NCBI GenBank assembly: GCA_024233865.1
Contig: JACKPA010000013.1
Coordinates: 1-64,000, forward strand
DNA length: 64,000 bases
Direction of reading: 5' to 3'
DNA from: Leptospiraceae bacterium
GTDB lineage: Bacteria > Spirochaetota > Leptospiria > Leptospirales > Leptospiraceae
The notes beneath the pieces are model-generated. The model made no database searches. It was not told the origin of the DNA and saw only the letters and a program-made list of their open reading frames with translations. Both the position numbers and the translations under genes were made by a program. Shown here in pieces: positions 43,325 through 53,248 of this stretch. Numbering within the stretch: position 1 is the stretch's first letter; each line of letters begins with the position of its first letter.

Positions 43325-43999
43325 TCAAAAAACAACAGGTTGAAAATCAACACTGTTGATGATGGATGCACTCTTGCCGGTTGCACGAATCACAAACATG
43401 CCTTTCCTTTCTGCTCTCAAGGCAGCATCCGATTCGCTTCGCAAAAACGCTATTGCTCCATAAACCGTGTTATTGGTATACTCAGAAAAAACGCTTTTGA
43501 TTATCTGCAATTTTTTAAAAAAGTGCTCCACGTCTTCCGGTGTAAGAGTTGTTTTGATTTCAACGAATACTACTTCAATTCCATTCTTAGCTACAATATC
43601 AATTTCAAAGTCTTGGTTGTTGTATCTGGTTTTGAGTCTCTGGCTTGTTTGATTGACAGAAATGCCTCTTGCTCTTAGCAATTCAATCAAATCACCCTCG
43701 ACTAGAGATTCCATCAATTTTCCCCATTGTCCGGTGAATAGTTTGTCTAGTTTTCTGATTTTTTTGTCCGTTTCTTGAAATTTCCTATCCGTTTCTTGAA
43801 ATTTCCTATCCGTTTCTTGAGATTTTCTGTCCGTTTTTAAAGAACTTATCTTCAGTAACCTTTCGGTTTTCCTTAAACTTTTGCTCGCTTCCTTAATTTC
43901 CTTATCCGTTTCTTGGAATTTCCTGTCTGTTTCCTTGAATTTCCTGTCTGTTTCTTGGAATAACAACCAAATTTTTTCAAAGCTCAGTTCTTGTTCCAT
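43325..43999 (-). CDS. PD-(D/E)XK nuclease-like protein with ETDRKFQ repeats (DUF3782-like)
   Basis: A 224-aa protein. The first 100 residues consist of repeated KFQETDRK/KFKETDRK units predicted to form a coiled coil, from tandem DNA repeats of 21 bp (TTTCTTGAAATTTCCTATCCG type). The C-terminal half is a nuclease-like core: NNQDFEIDIVAKNG, then VVFVEIKTTLTPEDVEHF, giving E-x-D ... E-x-K. Such proteins (DUF3782 group) are abundant in cyanobacteria and some Leptospira. Function unproven. Confidence 0.8.
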   Translation of the reverse strand: MEQELSFEKIWLLFQETDRKFKETDRKFQETDKEIKEASKSLRKTERLLKISSLKTDRKSQETDRKFQETDRKFQETDKKIRKLDKLFTGQWGKLMESLVEGDLIELLRARGISVNQTSQRLKTRYNNQDFEIDIVAKNGIEVVFVEIKTTLTPEDVEHFFKKLQIIKSVFSEYTNNTVYGAIAFLRSESDAALRAERKGMFVIRATGKSASIINSVDFQPVVF

Positions 44000-44099
44000 T
44001 TTTATTACTCCTGTATTCTTTGGACGGTTGCCATAATTCCTATGGTTCGCGATTCTCGCTCTTAGAGTTTTTTATTCCTTACGTCGAACTCACGTTTTG

Positions 44100-44921
44100 T
44101 TAGGAAGCCTTGCCTAGTTTAGCCCATAGATAAAAATAGATAGCTCTGTAAATATTGGCGATGTTCCATGGATGAGTGATAATGTACCATAACCAATTTA
44201 AACCTCTCAACTGGAAATAATCCGGTATTCTCTTTTCACCAGCCAAAATTTCAAAAGTATCCCAAGTTCCAACAACTACGGATTTGGTAAAAAAACTCTG
44301 GTTATTTTCTATCCATATTTCTTGTTTGGGAAAATCCATACCCAAAAACAAAATATCCGGCTCTGTTTTTCGAATTGCTTCTTTTACCATCAATTCCCTT
44401 TGCTTGGAGATTTGAGCAGAATGTCTCCCAACAATTCGTAGTTTAGGAAAGTGCTTTGCCAAATTAGAATATAGCTTTTCTATAACTTTTTCCGTGCTGC
44501 CAAGAAAAAAAACTGTTAAATTGTTTTTTTCAGCGTATCGCAAAATATCCGTAATCAGCCCGATAATGGATATTTTTTCTTTAAAATGCTCACCGGTTTT
44601 GGCAGATACCCACTGATATCCGTCTTCACTGGGTATAACAAGGCTTGCTTTTTTAGGAATTCTATTTAGCTTTTGACCTTTTTTTACACGAAGTAACCTG
44701 ATTGGGTCCAAAAACAAAACGTGATGAAATCTATCTTTTTTTTGGGTAAGTTCTAGAACAAGAGCCACTGCTTCATCTCTTGATACATTGTGAACTTCTA
44801 CACCATGGATAGATAACTTAGAACATTCTTTTAAACTAATGCTTGTATTTGGATAATTAAATGAATCATCGTCTGATTCATCCTCATCTATAGGAATGAA
44901 GGTTTTTGTAATAGTACTCAT
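44100..44921 (-). CDS. WecG/TagA/CpsF family glycosyltransferase
   Basis: A 273-aa GT26-type transferase, as for enzymes adding N-acetylmannosaminuronate or ManNAc to lipid-linked sugars. The N-terminal IHGVEVHNVSRDEAVALVLE, the central VFFLGSTEKVIEKL, LFLGMDFPKQEIWIENN (family G-x-P-K-Q-E motif, with Phe in place of the usual residue) and the C-terminal RGLNWLWYIITHPW are conserved. The end (IYRAIYFYLWAKLG) may bind the membrane peripherally. It probably contributes to surface polysaccharide. Confidence 0.88.
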   Translation of the reverse strand: MSTITKTFIPIDEDESDDDSFNYPNTSISLKECSKLSIHGVEVHNVSRDEAVALVLELTQKKDRFHHVLFLDPIRLLRVKKGQKLNRIPKKASLVIPSEDGYQWVSAKTGEHFKEKISIIGLITDILRYAEKNNLTVFFLGSTEKVIEKLYSNLAKHFPKLRIVGRHSAQISKQRELMVKEAIRKTEPDILFLGMDFPKQEIWIENNQSFFTKSVVVGTWDTFEILAGEKRIPDYFQLRGLNWLWYIITHPWNIANIYRAIYFYLWAKLGKAS

Positions 44922-44979
44922 TTTCTCTGATTGGAAAGCTACATAATTTGAAATGGTGTATTATAGTCAATTAGAAAAC

Positions 44980-45954
44980 TTATAATTCTATCTCAAACCC
45001 AAGCCGCCAAACTCCAATTCCTTTTAAGTTATATTTGTTGGCTATAATTTCTAGTTGATTTCGGGTTTCTTTATCCGAAAAATATCCTTCCATGGTGTTT
45101 CCTTTTCTACTTTTGTACGTATAATAGATACAGCCGGATTTATGCCTTTGAAATTTGTATTTTTTCATTTTTGAGATACCATTTTTTTCCGTCACAACTA
45201 CAGCTTTTTTAGTTTGCGCATTCCATTCATAGCCATAAGCCGGAATCCCAAGCCATAATCTATCTGATGAAATAAATTTTAATATATACTCTACATTTTT
45301 TTGTGTCCAAGCGATTTCCGTAATTGGTCCTGGCTCTTCGCTTTTGGAACCATGGTAATCATAAGACATTAGAACAAATTCATTAACGCTATTTGCTAGC
45401 ACTTTAACATCGTGAAAAGATGACCATTCTTTGGGAAAATCAATTTGAGGAAATAAAGCCATAGATAAAGCCTTGTTGTTTTTGTTTAGCTTGGCTTTTA
45501 GACTTGTCAGAAACTCTTGAAAAGGAGGCAGCAGGGAAACTGGCATATATTCAAAGTCGATATGAATCCCGTCGTATTGGTATTTATCCAAAAATTTAGA
45601 TATTTCCAACACTGCAATATTCCGGCTTTCTCCTTTTTTTAAGAATAGTATACCTTCGTTACCGGAAACAAATGTAACCATTGGATAGATTTTTACATTA
45701 TGTTTTCGCGCGATGAGTAACACTTCTTTTGCCGGATTGCGAAACTTTAATTTCCCCCTTTTATTTAATCGAAATCCACTTATGCTTAAAACTTTTAGCT
45801 TGGGAATCGTTTTTTCCCAATACTCAGGTTTATGTTTTTGCAAGCTTTCATATACAGCATAGCCCCAGACAGGAGTTTTTAACGTATTTTGGGATAGGAT
45901 TTGCTTTTGAAAAAACAGGAAACAAATAGCTAGAAAAATAATACTTTTTTTCAT
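44980..45954 (-). CDS. Glycoside hydrolase family 18-like exported protein
   Basis: A protein of about 324 aa from ATG 45954, chosen because it opens a clean signal peptide (MKKSIIFLAICFLFFQKQIL); the frame also has an ATG at 45987. A TIM-barrel with the GH18 motif YQYDGIHIDFEYM (D-x-x-D-x-E form) lies at mid-protein, followed by LSMALFPQIDFP, NEFVLMSYDYHGSKSEEPGP and GIPAYGYEW. It resembles YaaH/SleL-type and chitinase-like hydrolases acting on GlcNAc polymers, perhaps peptidoglycan. The Asp/Glu catalytic pair is present. Confidence 0.82.
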   Translation of the reverse strand: MKKSIIFLAICFLFFQKQILSQNTLKTPVWGYAVYESLQKHKPEYWEKTIPKLKVLSISGFRLNKRGKLKFRNPAKEVLLIARKHNVKIYPMVTFVSGNEGILFLKKGESRNIAVLEISKFLDKYQYDGIHIDFEYMPVSLLPPFQEFLTSLKAKLNKNNKALSMALFPQIDFPKEWSSFHDVKVLANSVNEFVLMSYDYHGSKSEEPGPITEIAWTQKNVEYILKFISSDRLWLGIPAYGYEWNAQTKKAVVVTEKNGISKMKKYKFQRHKSGCIYYTYKSRKGNTMEGYFSDKETRNQLEIIANKYNLKGIGVWRLGFEIEL

Positions 45955-46065
45955 TTTGATATTTTTATAATCATTTATGATAGACATAAAAAAACAATAA
46001 AATAAAAACAGCAGATTTCATTTTTTGCTTTACAAATTATGTCTCATTAGTAAAATGCGGAATGA

Positions 46066-47163
46066 TTGGGTGTAACTGTGATTGAACTTGCAACAAAATC
46101 AACCAAAACTACGGACATAAAATTTTATAAACCTACACTTTCTCGAGACGAATTGCAAACGGTCTTGGATTGTTTGGTAGAAGACCAATTGTATACAGGC
46201 TCTATTGTGGAAAGGTTTGAAAAAGAGTTCAAATCTACTTTTCGCACCAAATATGCAATAACGGTTAATAGTCTTACATCAGCCTATCACCTTGCATTAC
46301 TCGCTTTGAAAGTGGGTGAGAATGATTCGGTTTTTCTTTCCACCTTTGCGCCTCACCAAGCATTGGATGCAATATTAATGGTAAACGCCCAACCTATTCC
46401 AATTGAATTGGGAAAGTTTTCTTACCACATTGATGTCGAGATTTTCAACCAAAAAGTAAAGGAATATAACCCCAAAGCTATTGTTGTAGATCATACCTTT
46501 GGTTGTATTTTTGATTTAAGTAAATACGAGGTTGGAGAAGTTCCGGTTATCGAAGATTTTTCGGAAGCTCTTGGGGCTGAAACGGAAAAAGTGAAAGTGG
46601 GAAAACAAGGCGTAATCTCCATTGCCGGTTTATCAACCAATCATATCATTACCATAGGAAATGGAGCTGTTATAACCACCCAAAACGATGAAATGGCAAA
46701 ATTCATCAAATATTCCAAATACGGTTCCGGAGAAGTTAGAAGTGATAAAAATCCAAAGTTGGATTACAACTTGATTGACTACCAAGCCGCGATGGGTATT
46801 GAGCAATTGAGCAAATTAGGGCTTATTATAGAACGAAAAAAGAAAATTGCACAATTGTATTTACAAGCAGCTCTTTCTGCTTCTCATGAAACGTATTTTA
46901 AAAACGCAAGTGAAGAATTATTCAATCGGTTTCCGATAGTTGTTTCCAAATCCTATGATGAAGTGGAAAGATATTTCCAGTCTTTACGAATCGGAACCGA
47001 AAAAACAACTCCGCAGCCAATCCATAAAATATTAGAACTGCCAAACTCCGATTTTCCCAATGCTGAGCGGCTGTTCCAAAGAGGCCATTGTTTGCCAATC
47101 TATCCAAACCTTTCCAAAGATAATATCAACAGAATTGCCAATTCTATTCGTGGGATTTATTAA
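46066..47163 (+). CDS. DegT/DnrJ/EryC1/StrS aminotransferase-like protein with His at the PLP-lysine position
   Basis: A 365-aa type I-fold PLP enzyme: DQLYTGSIVERFEKEF, TVNSLTSAYHLALLALKVG, VVDHTFGCIFDLSK and the cofactor-binding Asp in PVIEDFSEALGAE. The lysine that forms the PLP Schiff base should lie in G-x-I-x-x-F-S-F-x-x-x-K; here GVISIAGLSTNH places His193. ColD/E1-type dehydratases of the same superfamily use His there, so this may be a sugar dehydratase, or an inactive relative. The start is uncertain: TTG 46066 or GTG 46078. It may serve surface-sugar synthesis with the WecG-type gene nearby. Confidence 0.8.
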   Translation: MGVTVIELATKSTKTTDIKFYKPTLSRDELQTVLDCLVEDQLYTGSIVERFEKEFKSTFRTKYAITVNSLTSAYHLALLALKVGENDSVFLSTFAPHQALDAILMVNAQPIPIELGKFSYHIDVEIFNQKVKEYNPKAIVVDHTFGCIFDLSKYEVGEVPVIEDFSEALGAETEKVKVGKQGVISIAGLSTNHIITIGNGAVITTQNDEMAKFIKYSKYGSGEVRSDKNPKLDYNLIDYQAAMGIEQLSKLGLIIERKKKIAQLYLQAALSASHETYFKNASEELFNRFPIVVSKSYDEVERYFQSLRIGTEKTTPQPIHKILELPNSDFPNAERLFQRGHCLPIYPNLSKDNINRIANSIRGIY

Positions 47164-47426
47164 AAAAATTCATCCCTGCTATACTTTTAACCTAGGATAG
47201 TAAAAATGAATAAAATAATAACCAGTCTTTTATATTTTTTTAGTGCCATTTTATCCATTTTTTATAAGTTGTTCTAATACTATACTTTTTGATGGAAGTT
47301 TAAAAAAGTAGTGTTTTTAGAAAATAAATTAAAAATTATTTATGAAAATCAAAAAATGAATTTACTGGTATATAAACAGCACTAAATTTTGTGGAAAAAG
47401 AAATTAAGAATCCGATAAACTAATTA

Positions 47427-47438
47427 AGTAACGTTACT
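47427..47438. promoter_or_regulatory. Perfect palindrome abutting the flcA-like start codon
   Basis: AGTAACGTTACT is a perfect 12-bp palindrome ending directly at ATG 47439, where a Shine-Dalgarno would sit. It could be an operator or RNA hairpin; no independent support. The preceding gap (47164-47438) also holds a 23-codon hydrophobic ORF (47206-47277) that I do not trust. Confidence 0.3.
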
Positions 47439-50400
47439 ATGGCAGAAAACACTTCTGGTCTTTCAGAGCAAGAAATTAAAAATATACAGGAAATCCTGGA
47501 ACCTTTAAAAAAAGAACCCAGGTACGAGACTCTCAACCCTATGGCTACGGTTCTTAGGAAGAAATTAAAGCTTCCGGAACCTAAGATATTGGAAGAGGAT
47601 GTTGTAGAAGAGCCTTCCGTTCGAGAAGAATCCAAGGAAGAAGAATTTGTTAAGCCTCCGGAGATACAAGATTTCGACATCGATGATGCAGAAATTGATG
47701 AACTTTTAAAAGGCCCTCCTAAACCAAAAGAAGAAACTGAAGAAGATACAAGCGACCTAGGTACCGAAACAGATCAAAATGAAGTTACCCTTGGCGAAGA
47801 TGACTTTGGTTTGGAAGAAGAATCAAAATCAGAGGAAAAAACTCCGTCTTTAGACGATGATGACCCTTTTGGCGATTCGGGAATCAACCTTGATGATGCT
47901 GACTTTGGTTTGGAAGAAGATCCAAAATCGGAAGAGACATTTCCTTCTTTGGATGAGGAAGACGACCCTTTTGGCGATTCGGGAGTCAACTTAGGTGAAG
48001 ATGATTTTGGTTTGGAAGAAGAACCGAAATCAGAGGAAAAAACTCCGTCTTTAGACGAAGACGACCCTTTTGGTGATTCGGGAGTCAACTTAGGTGATGC
48101 TGACTTTGGTTTGGAAGAAGAGCCGAAATCAGAGGAAAAAACTCCGTCTTTAGACGAAGACGACCCTTTTGGTGATTCGGGAGTCAACTTAGGTGAAGAT
48201 GATTTTGGTTTGGAAGAAGAACCAAAATCAGAGGAAAAAACTCCGTCTTTAGACGATGATGACCCTTTTGGGGCAGAGGACCCGTTTGGTAGTACTGGTA
48301 TTGATGCAAATGATGATGCTTTTGGTGAAGAAAAAACAACAGAAGCTACTTCAATCGTAGATGAAGACGATCCTTTTGCTGACAATTCAAGCTTAGATGA
48401 TGCTTCTGACGTGGATTCTTTTGAAGACCAAGAATCTAAGTTAGAAGACGAAGATGACCCTTTTGCTCAGTTCGACAAAACAATAGAAAATATCTCGAAT
48501 GGTGTTACCACTGACTCGGATGATGATTCTATGGAAACAGATATTCACGATCCTTTTCAGGATTTTGATGCTTCTGAGTTTTCAGGCAAAGAGTCGGAAT
48601 CCGAAATATCAGATGTGGGCAATACTTCAGACCTTATAGGCAATAGTCTAGATGAAATAAATCATGATGATTTTGAGGGAACAATAGGTGATTCCATCTC
48701 CGATATTGATCAAGAACCGGGTATGGAAGAAGACGAAAGTTCTACGGAAAAAATAGATGAGGAGCTTTCTGATTTAGCTGAAGAAGGTGGATTAGCCGAA
48801 GCGGAAGAACTTACAGACGAAGAACTGGGTATTATCCAGCAGGAATTAATAAACTATCCGCCTAAATTAAAAAGAACATTAATAGATGCTATCGTAAATG
48901 ATAAATTAAGCCCAAAAGCACAAAGGGATTTGCTTGATCTCATTAAGCATAGTCAAAAACCCGAAGTCGTAGCAGATTATCTATCCAATCAACTTGGTTA
49001 TCCGGTTGAGCTATACGATGGTTCGGGAGTTTATTCCGAAAGAGGAATTCCCGTAATAGCAAGCAAGCCTATTTATACAAAAGAGGGTGAATTCAGAAGA
49101 AGGCAGTTAATCAAAAGAACAGCTGCTATAGTGCTTTTGGCTTTTTTGGGAACTATAAGTTTATTTAGTTTATACAAATACGTATTAATTCCGGTTCGAG
49201 CTGCTCACCAGTACGATTTAGGGCTTGAAGAAATAAAATTGGCAAGCCAAGAAAGAAAGAATTCGGCAGAAGAAAGTAAACATTTTGCCAATGCTGAGAT
49301 GTATTTTCAAAAGGGAGAAAAGGTTAAGCCTTATAGCATAAAATATTTAAACAGATACGGAATAGCCTATATGAAAGCCGGAGCCTATGATAGGGCTTTT
49401 GAAAAGCTATTTGGAAAGGTCGTTCCGGATTTTGGAGATGAACAAGCAGGAAATCGAGAGAAAACAGCCTGGGCGACAAGAGAAGAAATCCCTATTATAT
49501 CTTTAGGTCGTAATTCCAGTTGGGATATATCAAAAATTCCATCAGATGAAAAAAATATTCAAGAATTGGAAGTAATGAAGTTAACTGCTCAAGACAAAAC
49601 AGAGCGGAAAATTGTTAAAGCAGGAGCATATATAGTATCTCGTCTAGGATATAACGTACATGATGTCGAAACCTACATAAACTTAGCGAAATTCCACTCA
49701 AATATATCCCGCTCTTTTGTTCAGCCAATGAGTGGCAAAAGCTACAAAAATGATAGGCTGGCAATCAGTTACTACAAATCGGTTCTAACGGATGCTGAAG
49801 AACCGAACAATATTCAAGCTCTCTCCGGGTTGGCGAAGGTGTACTACAATGAAAAGGAATTCAGCAAAGCGGTTGCCTACTACAATAAAATCGTAGAAAA
49901 GTTTCCCAAAAATCCAATCGGACACGGTGGTTTGTTAAGCAGTTTTATTGAGATGTGGAAAGAGAAAAAAGATCCTCAATTTGTTATGGATCACCATAGA
50001 AAACTTAAAAACCCATTAGGAATTGAAGAGGATTTATCTTTATACACTTTATCCAAATTGGCTTCTTTTTATATTGATTTGGATGAGAATGAAGTAAGAA
50101 TACAGTACAACCTCAATCCCGAAGATCGAGTAACAGGAATGGGAATTGATCAAACGATAGAAAGGCTGTTAGATATTGCTTTTCAGAAAAAGGAAATAAA
50201 TGAAGAAGGTTTGGAAATTCAAGGTTCTGAATTTGCCGAAGCTTATTACCAAAGAGGAAGGTATTTTATAAAAAGAGCTAAAGAACGCTACCGAGCTCTA
50301 AAACAATTTGAATTGGCTGCCAATTACGATACAAAACACTATCTGGCTGTTTTGGAAATGGCTGAATATTATATTCGAATGGGTGATAAAAATGAGGCAG

Positions 50401-51227
50401 AACGGCTTTTGGCAGAAGCTTTGGATAGATACAAACAGTTTAAAGACGATTATGGAAATAGAGAAGCGGATGAAACCCTAATTGAAGGAGACCCTGGTAG
50501 AATTTATTTTGACAAAGCAAAAATCATTTACTTTGGGTCTGCCCTTAGAACAAAAGATGGAAAAATTTATGAGTTTCCAGGCAGAAAGGTCTATCCTGAT
50601 CGAGCCTACAAAGATGATTATATGGGCACCTCATCTATCGATGACATATTCAATAGACAGAATGATCTTAAGAATTCGTATAAGATCTTTGAGAAATCTT
50701 TAGAATTAAATTTAAGTCCGTCTTTGAGAAGGGAAACTCATTATTATATGGGCTGGATCGAATATATGGGAGCAAAATGGGAAGATGCCTTGGAAAAATG
50801 GTCAAACTTAGATGAAAATGATTTTTACTCCAATATAAATGTTATGATGGGAAGAGCAAATTCTTATTATTACATGGATCAACTGAATGCAAGTTTGGGT
50901 AATTACTTAAAAATCAAAGATGATTTCGAAGAAAAAGCCAACAAAATCTCAAGCCCTTTACCTCAGGATGTGTATCACCAGGAAATTTATCAAGTTTTAG
51001 CTGCTGTTTATAACAATATTGGAGCTGTTTATGAAAGGAAAGATCAAAAAGACCAAGCTCTAAAATATTATTGGAAGGCTATTGAAACATCCAAACGAAT
51101 CAACAATGCTAATGAGATAGCCAACTACAACAAAGAAATGATCTTTAAAAATAGAGGAGATAAATTACCGCTATTAGATGATTGGCTTTCACCGACAATA
51201 GATTCCATTAGAGAAGCCACTCAATAG
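47439..51227 (+). CDS. flcA: TPR membrane protein, probable periplasmic flagellar collar protein FlcA-like
   Basis: A 1262-aa protein. The first 460 residues are an acidic cytoplasmic region with five 33-aa repeats (EDDFGLEEEPKSEEKTPSLD). A conserved part (LTDEELGIIQQELINYPPKL, VVADYLSNQLGYPVELYD) precedes one membrane helix (IVLLAFLGTISLFSLYKYVL, about 560-580). The periplasmic remainder is a long series of TPR-like repeats (KYLNRYGIAYMKAGAYDRAF, ALSGLAKVYYNEKEFSKAV, NNIGAVYERKDQKDQALKYY). This layout fits the spirochaete flagellar collar protein FlcA, which scaffolds the collar of periplasmic flagella; the assignment rests on architecture and remembered similarity. GlyRS follows 38 bp later. 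Confidence 0.7.
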   Translation: MAENTSGLSEQEIKNIQEILEPLKKEPRYETLNPMATVLRKKLKLPEPKILEEDVVEEPSVREESKEEEFVKPPEIQDFDIDDAEIDELLKGPPKPKEETEEDTSDLGTETDQNEVTLGEDDFGLEEESKSEEKTPSLDDDDPFGDSGINLDDADFGLEEDPKSEETFPSLDEEDDPFGDSGVNLGEDDFGLEEEPKSEEKTPSLDEDDPFGDSGVNLGDADFGLEEEPKSEEKTPSLDEDDPFGDSGVNLGEDDFGLEEEPKSEEKTPSLDDDDPFGAEDPFGSTGIDANDDAFGEEKTTEATSIVDEDDPFADNSSLDDASDVDSFEDQESKLEDEDDPFAQFDKTIENISNGVTTDSDDDSMETDIHDPFQDFDASEFSGKESESEISDVGNTSDLIGNSLDEINHDDFEGTIGDSISDIDQEPGMEEDESSTEKIDEELSDLAEEGGLAEAEELTDEELGIIQQELINYPPKLKRTLIDAIVNDKLSPKAQRDLLDLIKHSQKPEVVADYLSNQLGYPVELYDGSGVYSERGIPVIASKPIYTKEGEFRRRQLIKRTAAIVLLAFLGTISLFSLYKYVLIPVRAAHQYDLGLEEIKLASQERKNSAEESKHFANAEMYFQKGEKVKPYSIKYLNRYGIAYMKAGAYDRAFEKLFGKVVPDFGDEQAGNREKTAWATREEIPIISLGRNSSWDISKIPSDEKNIQELEVMKLTAQDKTERKIVKAGAYIVSRLGYNVHDVETYINLAKFHSNISRSFVQPMSGKSYKNDRLAISYYKSVLTDAEEPNNIQALSGLAKVYYNEKEFSKAVAYYNKIVEKFPKNPIGHGGLLSSFIEMWKEKKDPQFVMDHHRKLKNPLGIEEDLSLYTLSKLASFYIDLDENEVRIQYNLNPEDRVTGMGIDQTIERLLDIAFQKKEINEEGLEIQGSEFAEAYYQRGRYFIKRAKERYRALKQFELAANYDTKHYLAVLEMAEYYIRMGDKNEAERLLAEALDRYKQFKDDYGNREADETLIEGDPGRIYFDKAKIIYFGSALRTKDGKIYEFPGRKVYPDRAYKDDYMGTSSIDDIFNRQNDLKNSYKIFEKSLELNLSPSLRRETHYYMGWIEYMGAKWEDALEKWSNLDENDFYSNINVMMGRANSYYYMDQLNASLGNYLKIKDDFEEKANKISSPLPQDVYHQEIYQVLAAVYNNIGAVYERKDQKDQALKYYWKAIETSKRINNANEIANYNKEMIFKNRGDKLPLLDDWLSPTIDSIREATQ
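47790..48288 (+). repeat. 99-bp tandem repeats in the flcA-like gene
   Basis: Five copies of a 99-bp unit encode LGEDDFGLEEEPKSEEKTPS followed by LDEDDPFGDSGVN. Units 3 and 4 are almost identical in DNA; unit 2 has one extra codon. The unit keeps the frame, so copy number can vary. Confidence 0.9.
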
Positions 51228-51265
51228 TACAATTCAAAAAGGGAAAAATCCAAAAAACAGAATCA

Positions 51266-52660
<1,395 letters not shown>

Positions 52661-52737
52661 GGTAATGAATTTTTTTTAGTTTTTGGGAACTTTTTAATGG
52701 TTTATGCTTTCTAAAGAAGCAATACAAGAGGTAATTT

Positions 52738-53172
52738 ATGAAAAAAATTATTAGCATTTTATTGGTTCTAGCTTTCGCAACTGTCCTTGGAGCAAAGGAT
52801 AGGGGAGAAAAAGGGCAGCGCTTCAAAAAGATGGATGTAAACAACGATGGAAAGGTTTCTTTAGAAGAATGGACAAACCATAAACAAACAAAATTTAAAA
52901 AAATTGATACAAATGGAGACGGAACTCTTTCAAAAGAAGAAGTTCAAGCACATCATAAAAACAAAAAGATGAGGCACCACCGCAAAGGCAAGGGTGATGG
53001 CAAAGATCCAAACAAATGCTTTCAAGAAATGGACAAAAACAAAGACAATAAAATCACGTCAGACGAATGGCTAAACCATAAAAAGGCAAAATTCAAAAAA
53101 ATTGATACAAATGGAGACAATTTTCTAACCAAGGAAGAAATGAAAGCTCATCACAAAAATAAAAACAAGTAA
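52738..53172 (+). CDS. Exported EF-hand calcium-binding protein
   Basis: A 144-aa protein with signal peptide MKKIISILLVLAFATVLGAK and four EF-hand loops: DVNNDGKVSLEE, DTNGDGTLSKEE, DKNKDNKITSDE and DTNGDNFLTKEE. The first and second pairs are near-duplicates, and between them is a basic His/Lys-rich stretch (KNKKMRHHRKGKGDGK). It probably binds calcium in the periplasm. AGAGG lies 8 nt before ATG. A 10-bp hairpin follows the stop. Confidence 0.9.
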   Translation: MKKIISILLVLAFATVLGAKDRGEKGQRFKKMDVNNDGKVSLEEWTNHKQTKFKKIDTNGDGTLSKEEVQAHHKNKKMRHHRKGKGDGKDPNKCFQEMDKNKDNKITSDEWLNHKKAKFKKIDTNGDNFLTKEEMKAHHKNKNK

Positions 53173-53183
53173 CTCCAAATTCT

Positions 53184-53212
53184 GTAGGGGTAAACACAGT
53201 GGTTACCCCTAC
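53184..53212. terminator. Hairpin between convergent genes
   Basis: GTAGGGGTAA and TTACCCCTAC form a perfect 10-bp stem with a 9-nt loop between the EF-hand gene and the convergent membrane-protein gene. There is no T-run, so it may be a transcript-end structure or a dispersed repeat rather than a classical terminator. Confidence 0.5.
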
Positions 53213-53248
53213 GTCCTGAAATGACTTTTGTAAGGGCATCCTTCAGTG

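Noticed and set aside
45954..45987. Upstream ATG at 45987 as start of the GH18-like gene
   Set aside because: It adds 11 polar residues before a clean signal peptide that begins with ATG 45954.
47206..47277. 23-codon hydrophobic ORF MNKIITSLLYFFSAILSIFY
   Set aside because: Too short and without a ribosome binding site; AT-rich sequence readily gives such peptides.
47774..48385. 203-aa reverse-strand ORF rich in Ser/Lys (SSKPKSSSPKLTPE repeats)
   Set aside because: It is the antisense shadow of the acidic 99-bp repeats in the flcA-like gene.
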